From Arcuatula senhousia (lineage: Eukaryota > Mollusca > Bivalvia > Mytilida > Mytilidae): a stretch of 64,000 nucleotides of DNA. Below, piece by piece: positions 1 to 10,579 of the stretch; position 1 is the first letter of the stretch; every line of letters starts with the position of its first letter. Made by a program: the position numbers and the translations under genes. The notes beneath the pieces are model-generated. The model was not told the origin of the DNA. It searched no databases and saw only the letters and a program-made list of their open reading frames with translations. Location of the stretch: the NCBI GenBank assembly GCA_963971305.1, contig OZ020304.1, forward strand, positions 22,178,103 through 22,242,102, written 5' to 3'.

Positions 1-3000
1 CATATTCTGATGGAAGGAAAGTCAAACAAATACAGGTCGACGTTTTCATATCTTCAAGAAGATTTAGTTTTTTAGTTACCATGTGAACAGTTTGTCTTGT
101 AAGTGCCGGTTTAGTTGGTCTGCACGGACAAGATGTCATGTGTTCATTAGATATTTTTCTTGAAATTTCTCTTAGTGCATTATCACACTCTTCATATGAT
201 TGAATATAAAATAAATATGTTGCATATTTCAGTCTACCGGAGGTAAGGTCAGAATCCAGTCCCAAAATGAATTGATCTTTCGCTATTAAATGAATAATCA
301 AATTAACCATGTTGTCATTGTCTTTTTGCAACAAGCAAGCAATATTACTACCGAAGGTATGACGGAAAAAAGGTACAAGAAGGATTACAACATCTCTGGT
401 TTCATCTTCGGTGTGTTCGGTTACAGTTTTGATTGAGAGAAGCCGATTTATATCATAATACAAGCATATTATATATCCATACAAGTTCTCATAATATGTC
501 ATCAATTCTTGACTTTGTACCTCTTGAATGTAAATTTCATATAGGCAATTGCGAAAATTACACAAAAAGGAGGCAAGAACAAGTTGATCTGTCGCTTTTA
601 AATTTTTAATTGATCTCTCAATCCTGTCTGATTCTATTATTGTTCTTTTGTTTATAAAATATGTATTTATTTGAGCCGAGTTTATTTGTTTCAAAAACTG
701 AAAACCACAGTTTAGTACATCTTTAATCGCATCTGTTACGTCTTGTCTGTTTGACCCTGAAACCTTTCCGTTAAACATATTTTCACCGGGAATAAAATAG
801 TTTGGACAGTTCATTTCTGCAACCCACTCTAACAGTTGTTCTAAACATAAAAAAATACATTTTATCAAATTACAAAGATGCCATACTGTAGTTTCTGTTT
901 TTTCGATCGTGTAAAATAAAGCTGTTTTACAATGATAAGAAGAAATTATATCTCCCAGTTTCGGCTCGAGTATATCCTTCTTTATAAGTTTAAGCATGAC
1001 GTAGCATCTAAATTGTGTGGTGTTTAAACCAAACATAAGCTCCCTTTCTTGCAATGAAAAAGATAGTCTGTGCTCTAGGTGTTTCTCAGCAGATGAAGTA
1101 TGACCTACAGGCACAAGGAAACACCCCATTTTCTTAAATTTCTTTACTGTATTTCTTGAAGGCCAGTTGAAAGGTCGGTGTCTTGTTATCCATTCCTCCG
1201 CTACAGATGGCCAGCGTTTACACCTCAGAGAAGGCACATGGTCAATTTTCACCAACCCGTTATGATATTTTGTAGCTGAAGGACCTTGTCGTACGCAGCC
1301 ATGTTTGAAAAATTGAAAAAGATTATGATCATCACTCCAGATAAGTTTTCGGTCATCATCAATTTTTATACACTGTCTTATGAGAGGGTCCAATGTTTGA
1401 ATATCATCTTGATAAAGTGGTGTACCATTACGTACAAACTGAAGCTTTACATATCCTTGATGCTTGGAATTGGCAAGAAGCATCAGAGTTCCATATTTCT
1501 TAGAAGTCAGATCGGAAAGAAATTCTGATACAGGTAGATGTTCATTACAAAACATTACATCATCATCATAGACAAGATCTGAAAAGCAAGTTAAATCTAT
1601 TCAGAAGAGAGAACAACAACGCTTTTTAAACGTTGGCTCGTATATTTTATTGTCTGGAACTTGTAATTTATATTGGTATGCATGGTTTTGCATTCATGAA
1701 GTAATATATTTATAAAACAAAACTGAAAATTCTTTTCAATGCACATTTAACATCTTATTGAAATTTAATGTCAAAACAACATTTGTGCGCATCTGAAAAA
1801 TAGAAATCCCGTCTTTGTTAAACAGCACATGATGTCCCGTAAAATTTCTTGAGTGATGACAACAACCTGGGGGCAACGAACCCCTCTGTTAACAATTTGC
1901 TTGTCAGCCATGTAGCTCTATCAAGGAAGTCATTAGACTCCCAACATGATCTGGAATCACGAATCGATTGTGATACGTATACTCCATGTGCTGGAGCGGA
2001 CGGAGTGTTTATACAAAGAAGAGGAAAGTTTACTATTGGAAAGATGAAGTCTTTGCGTTAGTCATAGTGCTTTGTACAAAGTCTTCCTTGTGTGTCAATT
2101 TCGAGAATTAGATCCAAATATGAATCGGGCCTGCTAGGATCTGTAGTGTACTTTATCTCAAGTTCCTTTGCATATATGAGATGTAAATAGTCACCAAATC
2201 GAAGATTGATTAGTAAAAGGACATCATCAATAAAACGAAATGTGAGATTGAAGGATTTTAGCTCTGTTTGTATGCCCCCCCCCCGCGACGATATGTCGGG
2301 GCATTAAGTTTTACTCATGACCGTCCGTCCGTCCGTCCGTCCGTCCGTACGAATTTCCGTCAATCTTTTCTCAGAAACTGTACATACATGTAACAATGAT
2401 TTGAAACTTGGAAGGATGGTTCAGTATTACAAACTGTACGTCCTAAGCCATTTTTATACCTGTCGGAATTCGACTTTCTGTTTGGGCCTAATGAAGATTA
2501 TTGTGAAAATTTCCGATAAGCTTTTCTAAGAAGAGTACATCAGAATAATTAGAAACTTAGTAGGATGGTTAAGTATGACAACATCCTAAGCAACTTTCAG
2601 ACCTGTCGGACTTTTACTTCTTGTTTGGGATACGGACAAACAGACATTTGTTCGTATGTACGTACGAATTTCTGTCTAGATTGTCTCAGAAACCATACAT
2701 GAGAATGTTGAATCTTGTTAGACCTATCGGACGTTAACTTCCTGTTGGGGTACGGACAGACAGACATGCGTTTGTTTGTATGTGTAAAATTCCATCAAGC
2801 TTTTCTCAGAAACCATACATAAGAATGATTTGAATCTTGCTAGGTTTTTTTAGTATGAAAAATTGTACGTCTTACGCGACTTTCAATCCTGTCCGACTTT
2901 TTCTTACTATTAAGGCTACGACGGACAGACATACGTTCGTATGTCTTTATGAAATTCCGTTCAGCTTTTCTTTGAAACTGTACATGAGAATGATTTGAAG

Positions 3001-3742
3001 CTTAGAAGGATCGTTCAGCATAACCAACTGTACGTCATAAGTGACTTTCAGACCTGTTGGACTTCTACATCCTGTTTATGGCCAGTGGGGGACATTCATG
3101 TCTCAAAGTCACATTCCTTCGTTAGTTTTTTTTCTGTTTCTTAGCAGATCCGATTAATATCAATCCTTTCACGTGGCTGCAAATTTCATGCGGCATTTAA
3201 CTACAAATTTACTTAGAGTGTTCAACCAAAATGTCCTTATCAAAAATACATTTATAAATACCAAAACGCGGGTATAAACGGTTAATTTGGATATGCTATA
3301 TATCGATATTTCAAGGAGTAACCTCTGATCAGTAGCATTTAAACCAGAACATTGGAAGGTCAAAATCCAAAACAGTTGAAAACGAAAAGTACTCAAAACC
3401 AAAACGTTCGAACAAGGAAGCCAAATTCAGCACCGAGGATATCGACCATGTGCATTACAAGGAAAGAAACCTGGTGTTTTCATCAATTTTGAATTTAACA
3501 ATCCTTTCAAAATGTTCAAATCCCGATGAGCCTAAATTTTATTAACCTGGAGAGACAGTCCCTTCCATTCTGCTTCCAAATATGTAATTACTCATATTAC
3601 ACAATCTATCTGCAAGCAGGGTATTTATAATTTCATGTCGTGTCTCTGCTATTCGTATCGTCTTCCTTTCTTCCTCTGAGACTCCTAAATGTTCTAAAAT
3701 ATCGTTAAGCCAAAGGGAAACGCGTTCCTGATCGTACGACAT
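1..3742 (-). CDS. Mab-21/cGAS-like nucleotidyltransferase, two exons, C-terminus cut by window edge
   Basis: Two exons are seen: coding exon 1 at 3547-3742 (ATG at 3740-3742) and exon 2 at 1-1578. The donor reads CCAG|GTTAAT and the acceptor TTGCTTTTCAG|AT. Splicing joins a split codion G|AT, giving Asp66 and one frame of at least 591 residues with no stop. The NTase core has Gly56-Ser57, then YDDDVMF at 69-75, closely matching the G-S...E-F-D-V-M-F motif of cGAS, and KIDHVP at 176-181 supplies the third acid (Asp178). Residues 183-340 match the helical Mab-21 lobe (RWP, SFSLQERELMF, YFIPGENMF). The remainder is helical with a TPR-like stretch near residues 540-570. Known family members make cyclic dinucleotides or related signals on sensing nucleic acid; this family is strongly expanded in bivalves. 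The ligand and product here are unknown. The intron (1579-3546) is full of transposon sequence. No promoter or upstream non-coding exon was identified. I am confident of family and splicing, less so of catalytic activity. Confidence 0.88.
1822..2276 (-). pseudogene. Reverse-transcriptase retroelement fragment inside the nucleotidyltransferase intron
   Basis: Read on the minus strand, one frame runs through the whole segment with a single in-frame stop. It contains FRFIDDVLLL (the Y/F-x-D-D active-site box), SYLDLILEID, FPIVNFPLLC and SSLKKFYG. These match a retroelement type that I recall as common in mussels and corals. It may be Penelope-like, but I could not settle the superfamily. The same element recurs at 44263-44760 and at the right window edge, and its 3' untranslated part forms the Rep-C copies. 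The piece lacks both ends and ends abruptly at a poly-C run near 2277. Confidence 0.72.
2277..3115. mobile_element. Tandem-core (pearl/Helentron-like) non-autonomous element 1
   Basis: It begins with a C-run and a short hairpin (CCCCGCGAC...GTCGGGG), then a (CCGT)n microsatellite at about 2321-2348. About five imperfect units follow, marked by the recurring phrase CTCAGAAACNRTACAT near 2371, 2526, 2684, 2804 and 2969. Spacing is about 160 bp, with one short unit of about 120 bp. Each unit also repeats a phrase like CAGACCTGTCGGACTT. There is no coding potential. This architecture matches the pearl family of bivalves, thought to be non-autonomous Helentrons. The right end is not sharply defined. 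Confidence 0.6.
3255..3500 (+). repeat. Rep-H dispersed repeat copy
   Basis: The sequence is clearly related to 21815-22045 and 31720-31985, and to opposite-strand copies at 20640-20830 and 32160-32650. Shared landmarks are ACCAAAANGNGGTATAAA, GAGTAACCTCTGATCAG, CGAACAAGGAAGCC, ACCGAGGATATCGACC and AAACCTGGTGTTTTCA. No coding capacity or terminal structure is seen. It lies in the nucleotidyltransferase intron close to exon 1. Function and parent element are unknown. Confidence 0.6.
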
Positions 3743-6470
3743 TATTTAACTTTTCAACTCTATCTGAAAAAAAAATATATCGTATTTCATTATCTCATTA
3801 TCTTTTATAAAAAAAACAGTTGATTCATTCATGCGGTATATGCATATTTCTGAAACACTAAACAAATTACTTAAAACAATCGAACGGGTACACCAAACCA
3901 AGTACCATGTGCAATACAAGAAGCAAAACCTGGTGTTTTAAACAGTTTCGAAATACATCTAAAACATTTGAAAATGTTATTGAAAAAATTATATTTGTGT
4001 AAGTTCCTGTCAGACAATTCTTACAATTATTGTTTAAACTTACAATATTAAAAGGTGTCTAGCTATGCAGATCTTATAAAAAGTATGTTTTCAAACAAAC
4101 AGTTATTTGTCGACGGATAATTTGTCTACGAAAAATGAAAGGTTTGAACTTACAAAAAAGGCAACCAGACAGTTTGTCTTGTCTATTTTTAAACATATGA
4201 ACAACACAAATATAGTTGGGGTACCCTATCAATCTAAAAATCAAAAAAACAATCATCACTTAATAATATTGGTAAAGCTTTACAATAATTCATATTCATG
4301 AGCTCTAATATCCCGTCTTTAGCATGCGCACTGTATTTGATTTTTAGACGTTGTATCTTGAGGTTTTAGCCCGTGTAGGAATCTACACGGCGACGAAAAT
4401 ACCAAAGCTGTCAAACAAAGAAAATTAAAATAATGCCTCGTATTTAATGAAGATGATTTTGATCATTCACATTGACTTTGTTTGATTTATCACCATATCA
4501 AAGACTTCGGGAACAAAACATCCGAAATGATGACCGTCTTAATTGTACTAAAAATCGTCACGAAGGTCAACAAATAATCAAATAAACTTTAAAGTTTAAA
4601 GCTTTGGTAATAAATGCATATGTGTATTTTGACTTTTATTTTACTACGTTTCGGTCAAAATGACACCAAAACATTAGGGACATAAAAATGGAATTCTAGT
4701 AGACAATATGTCTTTTAAAGTTAAACTAAACAAAATTAGGCATGACCTTCCAATTCTAAATTTAAAAAAGAAACTATATGCTTAAAACTTAGAACTTTTT
4801 ACGCTTTTAAAAATTGTAAAGATAAAGAACCAAATTTAATTGCCTAGACAGTTTGAAGTACACATGTTAAACATTATCTTTATATTATATAATTTAAGAA
4901 AAAAATCTTTATACATAATATGTCCTCTTGCTCAAACCATCAAGAAGTCAATTGACAAAACTTTATATGAATATAACAGATAACGTATTGTAATGGCCTT
5001 GCAAAAATGATTTTATACACAACCTGCCGCACTATGATTAAACTTAAACTTATCAAGTACACAATATAAATGTATACCCGTTTTGCTATTGTATTCTATA
5101 CTTTTTTCATATTTATTGTGTCAATAAGACACGTTTAAAAAAACATAAGGTGTTCAGAAGAAAAACAAAAGATGCAATCACCACTGGCAATTACTTACCT
5201 TTTTGTTCCTATGCGAGACACGTAGCACATCAATAAATTTTGAAAACGCCCTCTGTTGTTGAGTTTATTTTTAAATAACCATGGATATTTATAAAGATTT
5301 TATCGATTGCTTGTGAATGTCACCAATATTATTTTCATCATATTTTTATACGAAAACAACCCTTGCGTTAAAAAACATTTTTCATAGATAATCATACAAT
5401 TGTGATTCAATCAAATGATGGATATTTCATTTTAGTGAAGAAATGAGTATAAAAACATATCACAGTAGTTAAAGTAATAAGTTTATCATCTCATGTATTA
5501 CATTTCCATGTAAAAAGTAAACAATTACACAGATATCAAATTCGAAAAGAGAACAATTATTTAATATGTACCTATATTCAGCATAAATGAAACCTTAAAT
5601 TCTGATGTAAAATTATCAAATTTGAATAATAATGTGTCATATTAGTATCGATGGGAATATCCGATTATTTTTGCACCAGTACAATTGGGTCAGTAAAGCA
5701 TTGTCCAGAGATGTTTAGATGATTTGGAAACCATTCCTTAAATACGCAAAGCACCGAGGAACAATGAAAGAATGATAGTTGAAAATTAATGATAAAATAC
5801 TTAAACTATTCCCAAACGTAAGCAGAAAACTATTATTGTACAATCATGTAAATATTATTGCAAGAAAGACCAAACCAAAACTCAAACAAAAAGATGGAAG
5901 TCAATCAAGGAAGTCTTTTTTTACAAATGATGAATAGTTATCAGGGACAATTATGTCGATCAGAGCATTGCCAGTGGTAAGAAATAGTTTAAACCGAGAA
6001 AATTGGTAGTAAAGGTTTATAAAGTTATCAAGCCCATCCCGAAGATGAGTGCAGATGTCTTTTTGTCATAGAGTTTTTTTTTTCGTTACCGAATTTGAAA
6101 CGCTGAATTGATAGTAATATATGCAGATATCTAATTATCAAGAATGAAATGCCAAAATTAACCTACCTGAAACCAGTATTTGTGGGGAAAAGGCAACCAA
6201 CCGAAAGCAAAAGTCAGGAAATATTTTTTTTATACAAACGGACAAAGTGTATAAGTTAAATAGCTGTTTAATTATACAGCATTTACTTGATATATTTGTC
6301 CAAAAACAATAGTCATAACTTTTTTTGTCAGATGGGGCAATAACTGTCAAGTGAACCAAAGCTCAAAGCAAATTAAAACAGACAATAGCAACGAGATCTT
6401 GTCGTACATTGAAAGATAACTTTTCTAGACTATCACTAGCATGGTATGTTAAACAAGAGTTGACACTAAA
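3743..6470. other. Non-coding AT-rich DNA upstream of the nucleotidyltransferase gene
   Basis: No supported gene is seen. A half copy of Rep-H (AAACCTGGTGTTTTAAAC) lies near 3885-3960. A perfect small hairpin (CCGTGTAG GAAT CTACACGG) lies at 4371-4390. This region should hold the promoter or 5' untranslated exons of the minus-strand gene, but I could not recognise them. Confidence 0.4.
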
Positions 6471-6474
6471 GTAT

Positions 6475-7557
6475 GTCTCGCCTGTCGGCACCATCACAGA
6501 ACTCATTGAAGGTCTAGCTGGGCCTTCAGAAAGGTTAAGGTCAAGGTCATGTGACAGATGGCATAATTCCATTTAACCATCACAAAAATGACTGACGTTT
6601 GTTCTTGATACCATAGTTATTGAGAAACAATGAAAAAAACACACAACATTCACTATAAAGTCATTCAACCATGAAAATGGAGTCAAGGTCACATTACATG
6701 GTGACGTCAGTTGTGTATACCATAATCCCAAAATATCAGATGCCTAGCTATAACATTAAACTTTTCCCTAACTCATTTTCCACCCAAAAATCATCTACAT
6801 TCACAAAGTCATTGAACCGTGACAATTGGGTCACACAACATGGTGTCAGTTGTGTAGACCCAACCCCCAAATGTCTGTATTCCAAATATCAGATGCCTAG
6901 CTATTATACTTTTAACTTAATTTATTTTCCACAAAAGTTTAAATAATCCAAAAAAATCATCTAAGTCCACAGAGTCACTGAACCATGAAAATGGGGTCAG
7001 TGTCAAATGGCATGGCACCAGTTGCATAGACCCTAACTCCAGGTGTCTGTATACCAGATATCAGATGCCTAGCTATGATACTTTTCAGCAAATTCATTTT
7101 CCACAAAAGTCTTACAAATGGGTTTTTTGGCCAAAAAAACATCTAAGATCACAGAGTCGCTGAACCATGAAATTGGGGTCAGGGTCTAACTGCATGGTTT
7201 CAGTTGCTTAGACCATAACCCCAACTGTCCATATACCAAATATCAGATGCCTAGCTTTTATACCCTTCTTGTAATTCATTTTCCACAAAAGTCTTACAAA
7301 GGGTTTTTTGGCCCGAAAAAACATCTAAGTTCACAGAGTCACTGAACCATACAATTGGGGTCAGGGTCAAATGGCAAGGTGCCAGTTGTGTAGACCATAA
7401 CCCCAACTGTTTCTATACCAAATATCAGATGCCTAGCTATTATACTTTTCTTGTGTTCATTTTCCCCAAAAGTCTTACAAAAAAAGTTTACGCCGTCGCC
7501 GCCGCCGGAAAGTAATACCTATGTCTCGCCTTCAGCGACTTAAGTCGCAGGCGAGAC
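6475..7557. mobile_element. Tandem-core (pearl/Helentron-like) element 2
   Basis: Five imperfect units of about 150-185 bp are marked by TATCAGATGCCTAGCTAT at about 6736, 6886, 7060, 7239 and 7425, each with TCATTTTCCACAAAAG and CACAGAGTCACTGAACC. The left end has GTCTCGCCT (6475-6483). The right end carries a strong hairpin: GTCTCGCCT (7523-7531) and AGGCGAGAC (7549-7557) flank the perfect palindrome GCGACTTAAGTCGC (7535-7548). The small GCCGTCGCCGCCGCC run is unusually GC-rich for this window. ORFs here are chance readings through the repeats. Confidence 0.68.
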
Positions 7558-9544
7558 AAAAATCAAAGACTTGAGTTTTGATTTGAATCCTAGAGTTATT
7601 TTTCTTTGAACGTTAAAAAAATAAACTTATAAAACTATTGCTTGGAAAATGGTCAAAGAAAATAGTTTTATCCGATGAAAACTAAGCTATCTGATTATAG
7701 AATACCCAGTCTATAAGTGTTTTTTTTAGGCCGAAATAAACAGCAGACACACGTTTAGAATTTAGATTAAATTTGTCACAATTAAAGTAATAGCTAGATT
7801 TATAGTTTGCACAGTGCATAAAATGCAATCAGTTTAAATAAAGGGTACTTTTAGTTAAGTCAATGAAAACCCTACTGAAAATGATTAACTTGGAGCGGGA
7901 AAATGAACGATCAAATCATTTAACAGTTGCAAATAGAAAAAGTGAAATATTTTTAACGCATTTAATAAAGAAAGGCTTTATTGAACACGCAGTTTATTAA
8001 AATAACATTACAAACAGCTTCTATCATTGTAAATGTAAATGTCTAAAGATAATGTACATGTTTATCTTATAATACAAAGTTTTATATAAGTTTTATATAT
8101 GTTTACATTATATAGAATGCTTAAAGTTCAAATTTAACAACTACGTACATTTACAAGCTGAGAATGTTAATGTCCTAACCAAGTTACTAATTCTACACAA
8201 ATGAAATGTGTTCATAAAGCAAACTTTAAGATTCCCTACACCACAAACAGAAAGAATGAGAGGTGTTAAAGTAAAGCCAAACCCTTCCTGTCAAATTCTA
8301 CTTCAGCAAGATAAAGTATTAAAGCCTTTAAAATATTGCAAAACTCGTCCCAGCTGTTACATTTTAACAACTATAAAGTTAAAGTTGACCTATGATTACA
8401 AATGCAATAACCTAATAGATAATAATGAGATGTGGAACAAGTGTACGCGACACAGCTCACAATCAAGCGGCAAGTCAGAAAAAAACACTATGAACAACCG
8501 CCAGCAGCCTTCAACGAGGCCACTAGGCGCTGCTCGCGGTTCTGCAATTGGCCCATGGTCTAAATAAAATACATATAATTCAAATCCAGTCCTGAAATAG
8601 TCACATATAGACCCCTTCTTAAACAAGTAACAGCAAATATCAAAAAGACAAATACAAACAAAAGCTTAAGAAATAAAACTATGCCGTTTGAAATTTGATT
8701 AATTAAAGGATAAAATACATCAGATGGAGAGGATATTTAGTGTAAGTTATCTTAACATAAGCTATTCAAATTTTCACAAAGCTTACTCGATTGCATTGTT
8801 AAAAGAGGAGAAACTGAACAAAAAGCAGTGTCCAAAAAAGGTAAAAATGAATTATCCCGCTTAATCATGTATTATGCGCTTACAACTATTAAAAATAAAG
8901 CACACCCTAGTAAAGCCTTTATTGTATATTGCTTGATTCAATGTATGATGAATTAATATTATTTAGCAATACTACAAATTTGTTTATATTCATCTTTTGT
9001 ACCGAAAAACTATACTGTCTAACAAAAAAGAAAGTCAATTAACACAGTTTCAAAATTGCCGGCCTTTCTTGACTACATATTCTCATAATTATACTAACAA
9101 TTTGAGTTCGGAAAATCATAATTTAGAAATGAAAATTTTCAATTAAGGTTATGCGAATAACTATCAGTCGAAGTAGTCATTTCGTAAGCACAAGTACAGG
9201 TACAGAAATGTTTCGACAAAAGTTTATAATTATTATATATTATACAGCTGTTAAAATATGTTTGTAAAAGTCGATTATAATATTAAGTGTTGAAAGGTTA
9301 AACAAATATGCATATATCTGTTATTTCATTCTTTTGTGTAATTGCGAAACTAATATATATGAAGGCTCTATGACTTTAAAGTTTATTTAGTTAACGCATA
9401 GAAGGAAGTGTATCCGTCTATGCATTAGCTCAAATATTTGATATAGTCCCTCGATCATTCAAATGCGATTAAACCTTGACGGCTATATTATACAAAACAA
9501 AACAGGTTGCTATTTCAATATGAAAATACAAGATTGCTACACGT
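7558..9544. other. Non-coding AT-rich DNA around one Rep-E copy
   Basis: Apart from Rep-E at 8437-8640, nothing is recognised. Open frames are short and match no protein family that I know. Confidence 0.4.
8437..8640 (-). repeat. Rep-E dispersed repeat copy
   Basis: It is the reverse complement of much of 25945-26165. Landmarks are GTACGCGACACAG, ACCGCCAGCAGCCTTCAAC, GAGGCCACTAGGCG, GAACCGCGAGC (in the partner) and ATTCAAATCCAGTCCTG. Other, more diverged copies lie at 40138-40400, 41013-41140 and 45420-45640. The repeat is non-coding, and its parent element is unknown. Confidence 0.65.
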
Positions 9545-9935
9545 AGCCAATGTCTCCCGCCGCCGTATTAAAGTTTAGAATTAACTTAAATTTGAAGAAT
9601 TATATTGCATTGGGATAGGATCAACTAATCCTACAAAACTTCATTGAAACCCGTTGAACGGTCTCAGAGGAGTTGTGCTCAAAAAGTGTTCCTATGACCT
9701 AAAATGAACAAAGTTGATAAATCCCATAATTCCTGTAAAATTTGTCGAATCAAACTGGCGGTACGATATATTTAACTCCATATCATGACAAACAATCCTA
9801 CAAAATTTCATCAACATCCGTTGAGCAGTCTCAAAGGAGTTGCGGTCACGAAAGTGTGACGGACGCACGGACGGACGGACGAAGACCATTACCATGTCAC
9901 TCAGTCGCGTTAAGACGGGCACAAAAATACTAGTA
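9545..9935. mobile_element. Short tandem-core element 3 with (GGAC)n end
   Basis: Two related units carry AATCCTACAAAAYTTCATY, CCGTTGANCRGTCTCA and AGGAGTTGYG, at about 9625-9680 and 9800-9850, spaced about 170 bp. A (GGAC)n run follows at about 9865-9885, and then CCATTACCATGTC. The order (units, then (GGAC)n, then end) is the same as in the larger element at 37720-38461. Boundaries are approximate. Confidence 0.45.
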
Positions 9936-10479
9936 CCCTGTTATAAGGGTGGACGGTTTAATCCATCTATCATAGTTTGGTCAAAAGAAACACTCCATGA
10001 ACATGATGTTATTGAAATAATTGTCAATTTTGAAAGAACTATATTCTTTGGGATATCATGTGTATGAAGCGGTCAATTACTTTAAGTCAAATATATGCCT
10101 AAAAATTATGATTTATTTGATAAACGTTAGAAATTACCGATGGGTGTTAGCCTACTTGTTTATAAATATACATGTATCTTTCATAGATATATATGTAATG
10201 ATTAAAATAAAATTGTTTTATTTTGGCATAAAGCACTCAATATTTTGTAAACACAGGGTTGTTCATATTTTTTAATTTGTACCATTTCTTTACAGCTTTA
10301 GAAAAAAGAAATAAATGTATGTATATGTCAATTATCTCAAGTTACATGTAATTGGAAAAGAACGGAGATTATTTCTTATAATTTTAACATAACTCCTGGC
10401 TATTTCATATAATTGAATATCTGCACATAGTTCACGTGTGTAAAACTGGAAAAATATTAACGAGGCGTTGTTACTTCAA

Positions 10480-10579
10480 NNNNNNNNNNNNNNNNNNNNN
10501 NNNNNNNNNNNNNNNNNNNNNNNNNNNNNNNNNNNNNNNNNNNNNNNNNNNNNNNNNNNNNNNNNNNNNNNNNNNNNNN
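10480..10579. other. Assembly gap of exactly 100 N
   Basis: A run of 100 Ns, the usual placeholder for a gap of unknown size. Any frame crossing it is meaningless. Confidence 0.99.

Noticed and set aside
4371..4390. CCGTGTAG GAAT CTACACGG as a histone-type 3' stem-loop
   Set aside because: The stem and loop do not match the histone element (6 bp stem, 4 nt loop, downstream purine box), and there is no histone gene nearby.
8208..8567. 119-codon open frame
   Set aside because: Its 3' half is Rep-E in reverse orientation; no family resemblance and no splice or start context.
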